Source: Albifimbria verrucaria (taxonomy: Eukaryota; Ascomycota; Sordariomycetes; Hypocreales; Stachybotryaceae). Taken from it: a DNA stretch of 64,000 nucleotides. The stretch spans positions 2,418,001-2,482,000 of the forward strand of contig JAHREC010000062.1 in the NCBI GenBank assembly GCA_020081605.1, read 5' to 3'. Every line of letters starts with the position of its first letter. The first letter of the stretch is position 1. Positions 22,642 through 36,124 of this stretch are shown here, piece after piece. The translations under genes were made by a program, and so were the position numbers. The notes beneath the pieces are model-generated. The model made no database searches and was not told where the DNA came from. It worked only from the letters and a program-made list of their open reading frames with translations.

Positions 22642-25600
22642 TCTTGGCGTGCTTTGGCTTGCTGTGCTTGTTACTTACTGCCTTACCTAAGGTAGACCCC
22701 AACCTGTCGTCAACGACTACCTATCTCGTCTTCTTTTTCTTTTCCGCGTCTCATCTCCTTCAACCCTCCTCGTTCCCACCACCTGATCGCGTCCAGGCCT
22801 GCCACTCAATGCATGCTCCCAAGATTGTAGCATTGTCGGGAGGTTGATCTGGGAACACGATGCCACCCTCACGTACCGTACTCCTGCACGCACACCCCTC
22901 CCCGCGCGCCTGATGGCATGGCCCAGCGCCCAACCACGTCCGACTCGTCGATCCTAATGCATCAATGCATTGACGCATCTGCCCTCGCTGTAACTCTGCG
23001 CTACCGGGGAGGGGTCCTATGCCCAGGGTTCTTCCACTGAGGGTGTGATCTAGGATTTCCTGGGAACCAGGACCTCGGCCTTACTGACCTTACCTGGACG
23101 GCGCCTTCTGCACCTAGCACCAGCCACCACTCGCGAGCCCCTCCGGTTACCATCGCTCATGCAGATTCTCACTTCTGACATCCGTAATCGGTCTGGAGCT
23201 TGCTGCCGTCGGGGTCGACCTGCCTACCAAAATGTGCACCACCCGCCAGTGTGGATGGTACGCCTGGCCCTGAGTCGCCCCGGCTGCCATACCGGAGCTG
23301 CTGACTGGCACTAATCTGCCCTTTTCCCCAGCTTGCCAGGGCACCTGTAGCCTACGGCCCTGGCTGCGCCGGGTCTATTCTGCCTCTATCACGACGCCCG
23401 ACAAAAGTTCTCGTCACGTATCTGCTGCTCGTTACCGACGAGGTCCCTGGTCGTTCTTGCTCCACCGCATGCATGCTAATGCTACCCTGTGAATATCCTC
23501 CGAATGGCCGCTGCTGTTTTCATGGCTCAGCTGCTGCCTGTGGCTTCTTGACCAAGAACTGGGAGGATCTGGTTGCGAAAGCCTGCCCCGCCGTCTACCA
23601 TACAACCTCGCATCCGATAGCCTTGGGCGGTCAGCTTCACAGAGGTACTGTAGCCGGGCATGGTTTGTTGTCAGGCTCGCAGTTGGGCCAAGCCTAATGG
23701 AGCAAGGCTAAACGGTGTAGTCTCGTTGCCTTTTGCCCGAGCAGGTCTGCTCACGTGGAGCTATACGGACAAGGCTCTGAGATTGTCCGGTTGTTAACCA
23801 GTTCCTGCTAACACCGGGTTTCTCAGAGCCGCCACGGAGTGCTGTTGTTCGGTACAATGTCACTGAACGGTCTTGTGGCCAATGAAGCTGGGGGTTCCCA
23901 CTCACGGCTTTCTTCCAACTCCGCCTTTGGCACTCGGAAGCCATGTATTACCCGGTCCGGTTTTCACGATGCATTCTCCCTCTACTCGAGCCTCTTGGTC
24001 GTAAAGAGATTACCGTTTGAGCCATTTTGTGGTTCATCCATGTACGTCACTCGACTCTTCTCGTTTTGGGCGCGGCATTGCCTGTTGCCGCTGTTCTGAG
24101 TAGGAATAGGCTATACATGTTAGCATATCTTCGGCCTTGTTGACGTGAGAGCCCTGCAATACGACTCTTTTAAGATCACCGTCTAATATCGCATGCCATG
24201 GTGAAACTTCGTGGGGCTTTACCCCGGATTCCCAAGCTTTGATTCAGGGGCACCATGATCGCCAACATCATGCGGCAGATTGACAGTCCGCGCCAATACG
24301 ACGCAACGAGGTTACTCCCTTAGAAACGCCTCAAATCGGACTACTTCTTCCCACAATACACGGCTGTTGACTTTCCGTGTGGCGGATGTGGGGAGCATGA
24401 CATCAGTAGCGACATCCAAGACACAGCGAATATCAGCGTCTTGGATGGCAAGCCTCCTTGTAGTTACAGTAAGAATATAATGACATTGATCAAGCCAGGA
24501 TTATAGATTAGCGAGTTCGGTTGTATTCTTGCTAACCCCTAACCTTGTCATTGAGTTCGTCATGCACTTGGTGAGACCAGGCGGCTCCACGGTCATGACC
24601 ACCACCCTTCATCTCATCCGCAACACATAATGTAGGATCCTCGTGTTCTAAGCACATCTCTCAATGCATGTCCGTATGACTGTTCTCGTCGATGTTTTGC
24701 AACTTTCCGTTGACGTGCAGCTGGTGCGTTGACACGTCGGCATATCCGTTCCCCTGACGAAGTTCAGGCAACGCGGATCTTCCACGCCGAGTACAACGTT
24801 AGAGTTTTTGACATTCTGTACCACTCATGAAATCTCATGGTTCAAGATCTTTGGTTCATCGTTTGACGGAGGGACTTGAACCATAGCTGCATACACTGAC
24901 AGAAATGGCTGTGTTTGTGGAGTTGTCTGCCATGGCCTTGAGTCTGGATCTTGAGCCAAAACTTTCGCTCCATGGCTGGGTCGGCGCCAGCCCGCTTCAA
25001 GTTATCGGCTTGCCCACATCCGAGTCCAAATCGTGACAAAATCCCCGGAAGCCAAGGGCGGCAGGCTGCAGAGCGTTACTCGTACTCCCTTTTGCATCAT
25101 CGTTCCTATGCAGCCAAACCCCACAGCAGCTATAGCTTCAAATGCAAGACTCGGCGCTCGGGTTCCCAACAGCGAGAGCCGGAGAGGGAGGTGGTAGCAG
25201 AGAAGTCAGTGACGACTAGTCATCTGATCTAGACGTATCTTGGGGGTGATGTTAGGGAACGTCGGCCCAGGTCGTGGAGCCATTACGGAATTGCGGCCCT
25301 TGGAGGCGAACCATGGTTCAGCAGGAAATCATACCGCTGGTTCTGACTAAAGGGACGGCATCACTGGTTCTTATCAGCACTTATTTGCCTGTGCTAAGAA
25401 AGCTAGGGCAGCCAATGAGGTGCCCATGCTCCAGAAGACGCGAGTTGAGCAGTGCGTCCATGCTCACAATAGGGAGCAGGGTCTTTCTTGTTGGGCTCGA
25501 AGGAAGGAACTTGCGGATGGAGAGAGGTATGTGCGTCTGACACTATCGTCCCTGCGAAGTTTGTTGGCAGCCAGCAATCTTGTAGGCATGGAAATGCTCC

Positions 25601-28462
25601 TCAACTTCTCCGGGAGACACGGTGGTGACTGTCTGCTGTCGACCGAACTCTGATGATGGACAGCAAGTTCAACAACAGGAAGTGAGCACAACACTTCCTC
25701 AAGCTGAACGCAAAGCAAAGTGTATTACTGCCAACGTGGCGCTTTGGACTGAAAACGAGGGTGGAAAGGTTGACGGTTTGTTGTCCTTGTTAGTTACCGC
25801 TGGACAACGACACACCGAATATGCTGATAACGACAACCACGTTTCTACAATTCCTCGAAAGAACACCCTATCTTAGTATTACTGTTAGGCTAACTTAGCA
25901 GACCAAAGACATACCCCGTGGGCTTAACCGCCATACCGAACGTATCACGATGCGAAGCTCCCGTCCTTGACTATGGCTTCGAGACGACTCCGTTAGCTTG
26001 TCTTGTGTTCGAACTATAGGATACTTCAAAGGCACTATGAGAGGACTGCTGTATCATCACACTGTAGTTTGGATTGTTTACTATCCTTCGCAGACCGTTC
26101 CTGGAAATAACAAATGCTGTTGACTCGTGGCCCGCGTTTCGTCCACGCCGTTTGAACTTGTTAGTTTCCAAGGACGAGGTGCCCCGAATCTGTTGTGGTT
26201 CATACGTATTCTCCTCCTTTAAGCCATCCTTCCGGTTCGAAAACTGGTATTTTACATTGTACGATTGTGTCACAAGATTGTCGCCTAGAGGCAGCTACAT
26301 GCTCGCTTGTGCTGGTCCCGGTAATCGCTATGAAGTAAATGCGGTGAAGACGCGAGCTTCAACAGCTGTATTATCTGTTGAGTATTCCGCCTCGTCAATG
26401 AATTATCGATTTCTGCAGACTTGATCTAACTGTTGACTATGTGTGTCTTGATGGATTCAATTACGTTAACCCATTGTATAATAGAACATGTTCCTTCTTC
26501 GAGCCGTGAATTCCATTCCCTTGACGAGGCGACTGTCGAAGTCTGTGTATGAACACGCAGTTATATGCTCGTTTCCATATTACCATACTTGTGTCGTTGG
26601 TAATCGTTTCTGCTAGGCAAGCGTCCCCATAATGTCTTGAGCTGATCATTTTACTCTCCTAAATTTGTTACACGCCTAATCGTTTATTGCGTATCTAGTG
26701 GTTTGTTGATCGAGATACCCAGGCTGGGTATGCGAAATTCCTATTATCTCATTCTATCTGTGATACAGTATCTTTGAGACTCCTTCAGGATACATGTATG
26801 GCAACGGTACAAGCCGTGAAGAGAGATTGTGACAGAGTTTGCTATACGATTCGACTAGGATAAATAAACGATGAGTACGGCGAACGTCATAAGCTTGTCG
26901 CTTGGGATATGTTCGCAGCTTACCCATTGTTCTTAACGACACCGACGATCGGGCGCAAGTTAGCGGAATCGATATCCATTGTACAGGCTGACTCGCGTCC
27001 TATTGTATCAACCACGAGGATCTGTTAATGTACTACCAAAATCCACGAAAAGAGGATCGCCTGGCCGTCACTAATACGACCGAAATGCTCTTCAACCAGA
27101 GGCTATCTAGACCTCTAAGACTGGAGATAGGCTTGATCGGACTTGAAGGCATATCTACAAGTGATGCGTGTGCATTCTCGCCCATTTACGCCAGACACAG
27201 AAGTCTTGGAAGCCGCGGCATACCCCGTGCAGGCGTGCAGTGTTGTATCTACAGAGACAAAAATGTCAGCATGCTGCTGACTGACAAGATAATGCAATAC
27301 TTGATAGAAAACAAATGCCATGTCAGGAGTTGCCAATCTCCTCAAACGACCTAAGTGGTTAATGTCTGTGTTTGCCAGAAAGCACCCACAGCATCAACTA
27401 CGACGAAGACGATAGGTTTACCAGATGTATGTGTTGTCATCATGCGTGGCGTGAAGAACGAATGAAGGGCTGCCGGTATAATCCGTCGACTTACCTTGAT
27501 GGTGATTTACTTTGAGGCATACTGTGACATTGCGGGCGGTGCCCAGTCACTGCCACAGCCGATACGTTGTTCAGCAACATTCACAGGAGTTGTACAGCGT
27601 GGGGAGCAGCACAGACAAAGAAGCGAAGCACTCGGCATCCATCTTCAAAGCACAAAGCACTGGGGTGATTGAATGTCACTTGCATCAGGTCATCAACGCA
27701 TCCTGGTAGCCGCACTAGGGGCCCTCGTGATGATGGTTTTAGGCAAGGTTAATGAGTTTCACTCTCGACCAGAGATCTAAGTCGTCAGAAGCCCTTGAGG
27801 TTGAGCAAAGTCATGGCATACTGGCGGGTATATAAGATTGGTGGTCTTGGTTTGGTTGAAGGAGAAAAGAGAAGAGAAAAATCGGCTAGCAGGAGCTGCT
27901 CTTAATGGTGGAGCTCCATTGTTCGGAGGCCCGAAAAAGGCTCACGTGACATTTGCCTCTCGTATGCGAGGCCTGAATGCTCAATGGCAAGAAAAGCGCG
28001 ACAATGAGTGGTCGGTTGCGGGTACGTACCCAAGGTGCCCCATCCGACGTGGCTCCGCCGACGCTCCGTAATGGAAGAATGGCCTGCCTCAAGTTTCAGG
28101 CTCGCAACTTTCCTCTCATCTCGCACCTCCACTCACTCCACCACACCTCATCAGTCAACCACCGCCAGAATCCGACCCTTTTTCCTCATCAGCCCTCCCT
28201 GCGATCGCGCCCTGCATCACCCTCACCCACGCGCATCGACACAGCGACACCTCTCCTGCGATCCTCTCGACCTCCCCGACCCTCCCTTCCCCTACGATAC
28301 CGCCAGCTTACGGTACCTGATCCCAGCAGAGGCTTTTCGAAATCGCACGGCAAAAGCGGCTCCGGTTCATGACGTTCAGCTGAGCGAAAGCGCACCGGCA
28401 TTTCCGTCGGCGGCCCGGCGCCTCGCCATACCCAGCACCCTCGAGGACTTGTCTCGTTCACC

Positions 28463-29661
28463 ATGTCGTTCCATCCTCAGACGCCTCAGAGTCCCTCCAA
28501 CTTCTCGCCCAGAACCTCCTCCGACCCCTCGGTCACCTTCTCCACTTCCATGACATCCTCCACCTCTACCCTGCCGACACCTGCGCACAGCGTCAACGGC
28601 AGCGTGTCGCAGCCTGACGCCGTCATGGCCGACGAGTCCCCGAACAAGCGGAAGCGCGCCCTCGACGATCTCGGCGACCGTGACCACAAGAAGCTGCATC
28701 TCGAGGAAAGCAAACCTGGTATCGAAGACCTGCATCGCGATGTGGGGAGAAATACCTTCTTTGCCAAACTCGTAAGGCTCCCTCTGCTGCCCTCTTCCCG
28801 CTTCCTTCCAGGAACAGGATCTCGACAGTCTTAGGGACGTTGTTTAAGAGGAATATGATTGTTAACACTGTTACCTTCTAGCCTACCCCGAATCCCTGCC
28901 GCGGATTTCGGAGGACCTCTACGAGATGTTTGACCTAACAGGACTTGCCGCCGAAGTGGCTCGAGAGAAACCGAACGGTGAGAAGAACGCTCTCCGTAAG
29001 ACGTATAAGGGCCACATCAAGCGCCTAGGCGTCGCCGGCCATTTCGATGTTCAGAAGAAGGAGGAGGGAGCTCCATCAGAAATCATGGAGTTCATGCAGG
29101 TCCCCGAGCTTGAGTGGAACGTTCACTTCGTCAAAGGTCGTGAGATTAGCGATGGACTATCAGAAACGACGCTCGCCAGTCTTGGACGAGCCATGACCAT
29201 GGCCAAGGGGCCCATCTCAAAATCTATCTGGGATACATCCGTCCTGGGTGAGCTTGCTCCTTCAAGTGGTGACTCCAAAGTACCCTCTTCAGCCAAGCCG
29301 ACTGCACCCAACACGCCATCAGCGTCGACACCCGCTACCCTTGGTCGTCCCAAGTCGCAACTTCCACCTGGTCATGACCCAAACCGACCTCGGCGGAACA
29401 TCAAGAAGCGCACCTACGGCGACAGCAGCTACGAGGGCTACGGAGAGGGCTTCCCGGATGACGACACCGGCGTGGAAACGGGCTACTCAACCGGTGAAGG
29501 AGAGGGTGGCCAGAAGCGTCGCAAAAGGTTGGTGCTCCTAAAGCTGGGTTTCCCTATACCTGAATTCACCTCTAACTTGTGAATAGATCTCGGGAAACTC
29601 TCCTACCTACCAAAACGCCATGCGTCAACAGAGCTACGGCCCGGGCATGGTTGGAGCATAG
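28463..29661 (+). CDS. MED19: Mediator complex subunit 19 (Rox3)
   Basis: Head-module subunit of Mediator, linking transcription factors to RNA polymerase II in the nucleus. The N-terminus is Ser/Thr/Pro-rich, followed by a nuclear-signal-like KRKR. The conserved core is [19 protein letters not shown], then [12 protein letters not shown] and [12 protein letters not shown]. The C-terminus has the family signature [19 protein letters not shown], an acidic [11 protein letters not shown], then KRRK and ...SYGPGMVGA ending at TAG 29659-29661. Intron 1 is about 28771-28881 and intron 2 about 29528-29586. Two one-base losses sit at splice junctions: CC at 28882-28883 (CCC expected, giving Leu-Pro-Tyr) and AAAA at 29523-29526 (AAAAA expected, giving Lys-Lys). 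The ATG at 28463 has a CACC context. Confidence 0.93.
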
Positions 29662-31170
29662 CCTCGCTTGCGCACTCGAAGAGAGCTATTCCGAGCTCTT
29701 TGTTCGTCGTCAACCCTTGAAGCTAATCAAGCCACTTCTGAAAATGAAAGGCGGCTTCTTCTTTGGCTGACGGTATTTATTGCATCATAACCGGGGTGGG
29801 AAAAAGGGAATTGTTTTTAACATGTACAGGGTATATCACGATACATGAGGGCGCGCCTCAAAGCCTGGCCTCGCCCGTTTCTTTTGCTCGCATCTTTTGG
29901 ACGAAAGAGAAGTTCTGTTTTACAAAGCACGGCGTTTAGGCAAGGGGTTCAATATCACAGAGGATCCGGTACCGGGGGCGATCTGGTTTCAAGGGCTCAA
30001 CCATCTTCCCCTTTGTTTTCGGTCTTTCCTCTTTTTTTCTTTCCTTTCTTTTTCCTTGTCATTATCACCATACGTCTTTCGGGGTGTTGCCCAAGCAAAC
30101 ACTGTTTGCTGTCAACATCAGCTCGATAGGCAATACGCATCACACAAACAAAAAAAGTGAAAACAACCATTGCCAGGCATATCATGGCAAAACCAGATAG
30201 GGGACGAGGTGGCATCGTGGGGACATAGATTACTTGTTGCCCGTAAAAGGGCTTTTATGGAAAGCGGATGAGATAGTGAAACGAGGAAAGGGGTGCTCGC
30301 ATGGAGGCGGATGGGTGGTTCAAGCGTCGCGCTCACACGCACGTTGGCGCGGGTGTTTCAGTGGTCGCTGGCTTCTTATCTTTCTGCTTCCCTTTACCAG
30401 TGTTGTAGATACCAGTAGATCCTGCAAGGAAAAATTGACAGGGCTGGTTTCAGCGTTTTGAAAATTTCATCGAGACTGCCTCTCCTGTGACCGATGAATC
30501 GTGCTACCGAGTTACCGAGCTACACCTGCCTCAACGGCTGCTCATAATGACGCAGCTTCGTTGCGAGGGCCGTTGCTTTCCCATGGGGTCATAGCCAAGA
30601 TGGGGAGGTCGTGGCGAGTCATGCATTCCAGACAACCGGCACGCCGCAGGGCAACACAAAACAAGTGGTATTTAAACTGGGGTACTGCATGGTACTGTAC
30701 TGTGACAGTGTGTGTGCTCTTTTAAACTATTATACACATGCCAGTGGAGATGAGACAATACTGTACTAAGGGTCCTCTACTGGATGCAGATGTACCGGTG
30801 GAAATAATCAGATGAACATATCCAACGCCATGCTGTCTTGAAGCAGAGTGAGAAGAAAAAAGACGAGCAAGAAATCAGAAAAGAAAACAGAGAGGAATGA
30901 TAAAGGGGAGAAACCCCTTACGCTTTTGTGCGTCCCCGGTCCCCTAGCCACGCTTCATCCAAAATCATAATGAATAAAATGCATTATATCCCATAAATCA
31001 TAGCTCAGAAACCTTTGCCTCACAGAATATGTCCAAACGAAGCATGCCAAAAAGTCGTAAAAGTGGCCGAGATAAAGATGGTGACAGTGTGCGAAGCATC
31101 GGTCTAAGACACTTGCGTCTGCCATGTCTTCTGTCGTCTATGCTGATGCAGCCGTGTCGAGGCTGGTCGC
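29662..31170. other. Convergent intergenic region, MED19 to Zn2Cys6 factor
   Basis: 1.5 kb between two 3' ends. No supported gene. Contains a T/C-rich plus-strand stretch at about 30020-30060. The 3' untranslated regions of both genes probably fill part of it. Confidence 0.5.
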
Positions 31171-34100
31171 TTACATCGGACGACCGCCAAAGTTGCCATT
31201 CTCAACTGTGGGATACGCGCCGCCGCTCATTTCTGCCCAGTTCCAATCAAGCGTCATGGGCAGAGAGAAGAGATCTTGGGAAGTAAGGGTTGGTGGACAG
31301 GACCGCCTCCGTTAGTGGGAGGCGAGCTGATACCCTGGAAACCGTTCATGTTGTTGAAACTTTCGAAATCCCCATTTTGTGGCACTGGGAACTCCTGAGG
31401 CCAACCAGCACTACCTAAAGCTGGCGATGTCTCGCCATTCGGTATAGTGATAGGGCTGTGAGAGGGTCCGCGGTCCGACCAAGATGTTGGCGTTAAATGA
31501 TCTCTCATTGGAGCATTATGAGCAGCTCCCGTAGTTGCTTGCGGCGAGGCTGAGTTCGATGTTGATGTAGCCGTCGGCGCCGGCGCCGGCCCGGAGGCAT
31601 AATTTGATGATGCTATGGAGGCAGTTCTGCGCGCAGCATCATTCCCCGGTGCAGTTGATGATTTCGTCGACTCCATGTTCTTCCGCTTACGACGAGAAGC
31701 CTGGTCCTTCTCGGCCTTTTCAATGACTACCTTGGCGATACGCTCAAACTCGGAGCAGATACCGAGCATGCGATGGACACCGCCTTGTTCGGCTTCCTGT
31801 CCGAGCATGGAAAGGAATGTAACGACCAGGTTCATGAGCCTGGTGTCTGACTTGGCTCTTGGGTCCAGCGGATTTTGTAATATGTTTCCGAATAATGTTA
31901 CCAATGCAGATACTGGGAAGTACAAAATCAACCTATTATAACCGTTAATGAATGATCAAATAAAGAGCCTTGGTGAGGACACTCATACCAGACACAAGAG
32001 AAGTCGCCTTGTGGGATATATTTCAGCAAAGAAATGGAGGCTCGAGCAGCAGCAGTCGACAGCGCGGCAGACGAAAAGACTCTCGGGTTGAGCGGTCTAG
32101 CATTCAGCCCTTGAATGGCGTAGTTGGACAGCCTGCTGGTCCAGTATCCGCGGTGTACAGACATTCGATGAATCGTTGTCAAACAGTTATAGTAAGTGAA
32201 GTGTAACATGACCACGTGAAGTATAAGTGGCGTATGAGAGGCTTTGATCTCGTGCTCTGGTCGGAAATCAATGGGAATCTTGTCCTTCCATTCTTCCAAT
32301 TGCTGGTCCAACTCTCCAATTGTGTTGAGAAGCTCGCCGTCGGATTGCTTAGTAGCCTTTGTCGAGTACAATTTCTTGTAAACATTGCTTTCGATAACAG
32401 AGAACTCGCACATCACGCGGAACAGATTCATCTTGCCTTTTCCATCAGCCAGAGGAATGTTACCAATGTTGTCCACAGGATCAGCGTCAGGCAGCTCAAC
32501 GTTCATGTCGTCATCATCCTGCGCTGGTGGTCGGCCAGATCGGAGGCACAGATCTTTATCAAGCATATAGGCAATCCAGAAGACACGCTTGCGCTGTTCA
32601 ATTTCGATAGGGTTCAGGTTGAAGCCAGTTCCTCGCTTGTGCAGACCAATGCTATGCGCTAAACGAATAGCTGCGGATATCAAAAGGAAAGTCGGTTGCG
32701 GGTTAGGAGTTCCCTGCATGAACATGGCCATGCCCAACAGAGCTTGAACACTCAGAAGATCGGTGTTTCGCATCGTGAGTTCGGTGAAGACGCCCAATGC
32801 ATTCTTGAGATAGGCCCAAGCTTTCTCATCCTCGTCGGCTGAAACCAGATTGCTCATCACTCGCAAGCGGTGCGCAAAAGCCAAGGCGCAATTCAAACTA
32901 GCCCACCAGCCTGAGCCCTGGTACGGGTCGGAAGAATACTGACGCTCGACAAGGTGCATGAACGTTGGCTGGTGAAACAGCGGGAACATGCAGTTGAAAT
33001 TCTCGAAATAGTCCTGAAGAAGGGATAGGGCTTCGTGCTTTGGCGGAAGGGGTCGGAAAACTGGGCGCTGGAATAAGTCGCTGAAGATTTCGGGCTTCCA
33101 ATTCGTCCACTTGTGATCATCAATCGAAACTTCAGAAATCATTTCTTGAAACGAGTCATCGCCCGTCTTTCCATTGACCCATTGGATACCCTTCGGTGAA
33201 AAGATAGAGAAGCCGGATGAAGAGCCTGGATGAAGTTAGAAACATGACGCAGCTGCATAAGCCTCTGATTGACTAACCAATGTATCTCGTTTCTCCGCTC
33301 TGATTTGTAACAAGAGAACACATCATCTCCGACAAGGCCTCGACCTCTTCCTGCTCCGGATCTTCGTCGACAGCAGCTATCGAGCCGCGCTTCTCTTCCT
33401 TATCCTTGCCAGAATCGGGCGAAGTCAGGGCGCTTTGCGGCGTCAGGGAGGCACCGTCTTGTTTGGGAATGGTATTTGTCGGAGAGGCTGGTGTCGAGGC
33501 AGTAGCCATGGTGGCCATTGATGCGTGCCGGGATTGATGCCTCCTCTCCGTCAACTTCTTCTCCAAAGCGCCGAGATCAGTTGCGCCGTTGTCGTCCTCA
33601 TCGAGCAGGCCTAGGAGCAGGTCAGAATATGTCATGGCGGGGTCGCATGTCTCGTTTGCTAGGAGAGTGGGACAACATACCTGAGAGTCTCAGCAGGTGT
33701 TCCATACGGCCCAATCGGTTCTCCAATCCTCAATATACTTGGCGCTGTAATCGCAGTCAGTACGTCTAGATCGTCTAGGCGGGGGCAGGTTCGATCGGCG
33801 CACCCTTTGGGAGGAGTGCGCTTCTTCTCTACTTGAGTGAAGACGCAGTCCGTCTTGGAGTTGGTACAGTGGGTGCAGGCGGGCAGCTTTCCATCACACT
33901 TGATCTTCTTTTTCCTGCACATGTCACAAGCCTGAGGCGATGCGCTGCAGCGTCAGCCATGGAGTTCCCGACCCGCCGGATGAACCGGAAGGGGTTGCAG
34001 CAGAAGTCTTACCCTCGCGATCCGCCTCTTCTTGGCCTCGTTGGAGTCGTCGAGCAGCATGGAGGAGTCTGGGAACATATGTGCGGCGAGGTCGGGGTTG

Positions 34101-34459
34101 AAGTGGGAGAGGGTTGGCAGGCCATCCGGGCCATATGCGCCGAAGATCTGGGGCGGCTGGTTGACGAGCGGCGGCGCCATGCCGGGCATCTGGAAGCCCA
34201 TGTGCTCCATGGCGGGAGGGAGTGCGTGTCGTGCTCGCAGAGCAGGTGGTACGGGGCGGTTCTGGTGAGGAGGGGATCGTGGTGGAGGACAGGGCGGCTG
34301 GTGGTGGTCGTGGTCGTCGAGGCCGTCGGGGTTCGGATTGTGCTGTGTGAGATTTGCGGGACGAAAAGTAGGGGAGGATTTTGGTGTTGATGGTGGTGAT
34401 GGGTGGTGGTTGATGCCAATCGATACGGGGCCACGTGCAGATGGGTATCTCCTAAGCAA
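31171..34459 (-). CDS. Zn2Cys6 transcription factor with Fungal_trans domain
   Basis: Fungal binuclear-zinc-cluster regulator, nuclear. The cluster is [12 protein letters not shown] then C-x6-C-x2-C-x6-C spacing (33830-33935), preceded by basic KKRRIAR in the previous exon. A linker [18 protein letters not shown] and an acidic region follow, then the Fungal_trans domain at about 33070-32000 ([52 protein letters not shown]). The tail is Ser/Pro/Asn-rich and ends GNFGGRPM with TAA at 31171-31173. Introns lie at about 33932-34010, 33735-33810, 33615-33680, 33225-33280 and 31930-31985. One-base losses: near 33931, near 33728 and about 31270-31300. The start is uncertain: 34459 is the longest frame, and ATG 34210 ([11 protein letters not shown]) is a good alternative. 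I do not recognise the specific regulator or its targets. Confidence 0.88.
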
Positions 34460-35083
34460 AAGCAGGCCTGCAAGTCGTCAGACTACTTGTACCCTCCTAC
34501 ACGTATCGCAGCAAGGTAGCAGTTTGTGCGTGTGCGTTATGCGTGAGGTACCTTGAGGTGGTGTAAGTGTCGCAGGTGAAAACGCCACGGAGGGCCAGGC
34601 AGGCCTCTTGTCCCGCGGCTACGGCCCAGCCGGCACTGTCAGGTAGTGGACAATGACTCTGAAGGACTAGCATCGAGCTAATGCCATGTCATGCCATGTA
34701 CTGTACCTTACAGATACCTCTAGTACTGTACGGATTCGTGATAGGCGGTTTGGACCTGTTCTTGGTACCCTAGCGCTGTGCCATGGAACCCATTGTGCTG
34801 TAACTTATTTAGTAGTTTTTTTTTCCTTTCCTGGCTTTCTTATTAATCTATTCGTCCGTCCCCGACTCCAGGGACTGTCCGAGCGAGACCTTGTCACTGT
34901 TGACGATGGCCCATATCTCGCCCGCAACACCTCCAGTTCCTCTCTCTAACCCGCGGGTCCCTCTTTTCTCCCTCAATTAATTAAATCCCTGAGTCACATC
35001 CCTCGCGGTCGCTTGCGGTTCGTTGCTTAGCAGGGGCCCCTGAGGATGGTGGGCGGGCGGAGCGGAGCAGAGCAGCACGAGAC

Positions 35084-35110
35084 AAGGCAAGGCGAGGCGA
35101 GGCGAGGCGA
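35084..35110. repeat. GGCGA pentanucleotide repeat
   Basis: About five GGCGA units, starting from a variant GGCAA, in noncoding DNA. Confidence 0.65.
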
Positions 35111-35914
35111 TGCGGAGACTAAAAGTAGAGGCGCGCTGTAAGAGAAGCCAGGGTCTTTCTTTTTGACAGCTACCATACAGCCCAACATCCAGACAAGGCA
35201 CCAGGGAGGGAGCTTGCTTGCCCAGCTCACCTATAGCTTCGGTACTTATCCGCTGTGCAGCGCTGTACGTACAGCGGTGTAGGGCTGCCAACTCCAGACC
35301 GTTCTGGCTACCAGATCGAGGAATGGCAGGTCGAACGGTAGCGCCGCCAACTTTTCTTGCTGTGGTCTATTCTCTGCTGGCCTGGCCAGGCCTGGGCTCG
35401 GCTGTGCCCTTCTCGGCTAGCTCTTCGCCCTCCCATCGTGGGGAAGCATCGCTTGTCTTGTTGGGGTGAAAGCTGCAGCGCCTATGCCCACCCACTTATG
35501 GGTAATCCACACTGAGCCTTTCCTATTGGAACCGCTGCTGCAGTTGCGGTGGGGCTGGATCGAGACAAACTCCGCTGCAGCAAAACTCCACGCTTGTGCT
35601 GGAGCAGTGGGGACCTTTCTCTGACCTCACCTCGCCTACACCTACACTGGGAGCACAGCCGCCTTAGCAGGTAAGACGACGACCTGCCTGGCTAAGGTAG
35701 GTAGGTACGTTTGGTACATACATCGTGGTACTGTGCAGGCCAACAAGGTCCTTGTACAGCCAAGTACTTCGGTACCTGGCTAGCACCAACAGAAGGGCTG
35801 ACAAATAGCATCGAGGCACCTATCCAAAGGCAGCAGGGCCTGTCCCACCCATACACCCACCATACATGTCCCATACCAGACCACACAACACACCATAACC
35901 ATCCCGTGCTATAG

Positions 35915-35946
35915 CTAATGCTAATGCCAATGCTAATGCTAATGCC
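35915..35946. repeat. CTAATG hexanucleotide repeat
   Basis: Five copies of CTAATG-type units with two CCAATG/CCAGC variants. Noncoding. Confidence 0.7.
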
Positions 35947-36081
35947 AGCACCATGACGGCTAGAGTCCGAATTACAGTCCGCTGCTCCTCGATGCACCTC
36001 TCCCGCAGATCCTGCAAGGCACCACGTTTTGGGGGCGATTGCGGGGTTTGGAACTTTTTCAACATCACCCATCCTAAAGCT

Positions 36082-36124
36082 ACCTTACCTAGGTACCTAC
36101 CTACCTACCTACCTAGTAGGTATG
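36082..36124. repeat. CTAC repeat next to a CCTAGGTA palindrome
   Basis: CCTAGGTA at 36088-36095 is followed by five CTAC units and then CTAGTAGGTA, so the ends can pair as an imperfect hairpin. Related GTAG/CTAC runs occur at about 35693-35707 on the other strand orientation and a further CCTAGGTA at 14547. Confidence 0.6.

Larger units (their letters stand above)
19958..28462. other. Gene desert downstream of HTF1 (8.5 kb)
   Basis: No supported gene. The HTF1 3' untranslated region is presumably within the first several hundred bases. 21.7-22.7 kb holds a cluster of simple repeats listed separately. 25.9-27.4 kb looks less GC-rich and has overlapping frames of 76-116 codons on both strands, none with a recognisable motif. 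28.1-28.46 kb is C-rich and is probably the MED19 promoter and leader. Confidence 0.55.

Noticed and set aside
25971..26424. 100- and 116-codon frames on opposite strands
   Set aside because: They overlap each other and neither has a motif, signal peptide or splice-linked extension.
27028..27354. 108-codon plus-strand frame
   Set aside because: No recognisable domain and an equally open frame on the other strand.
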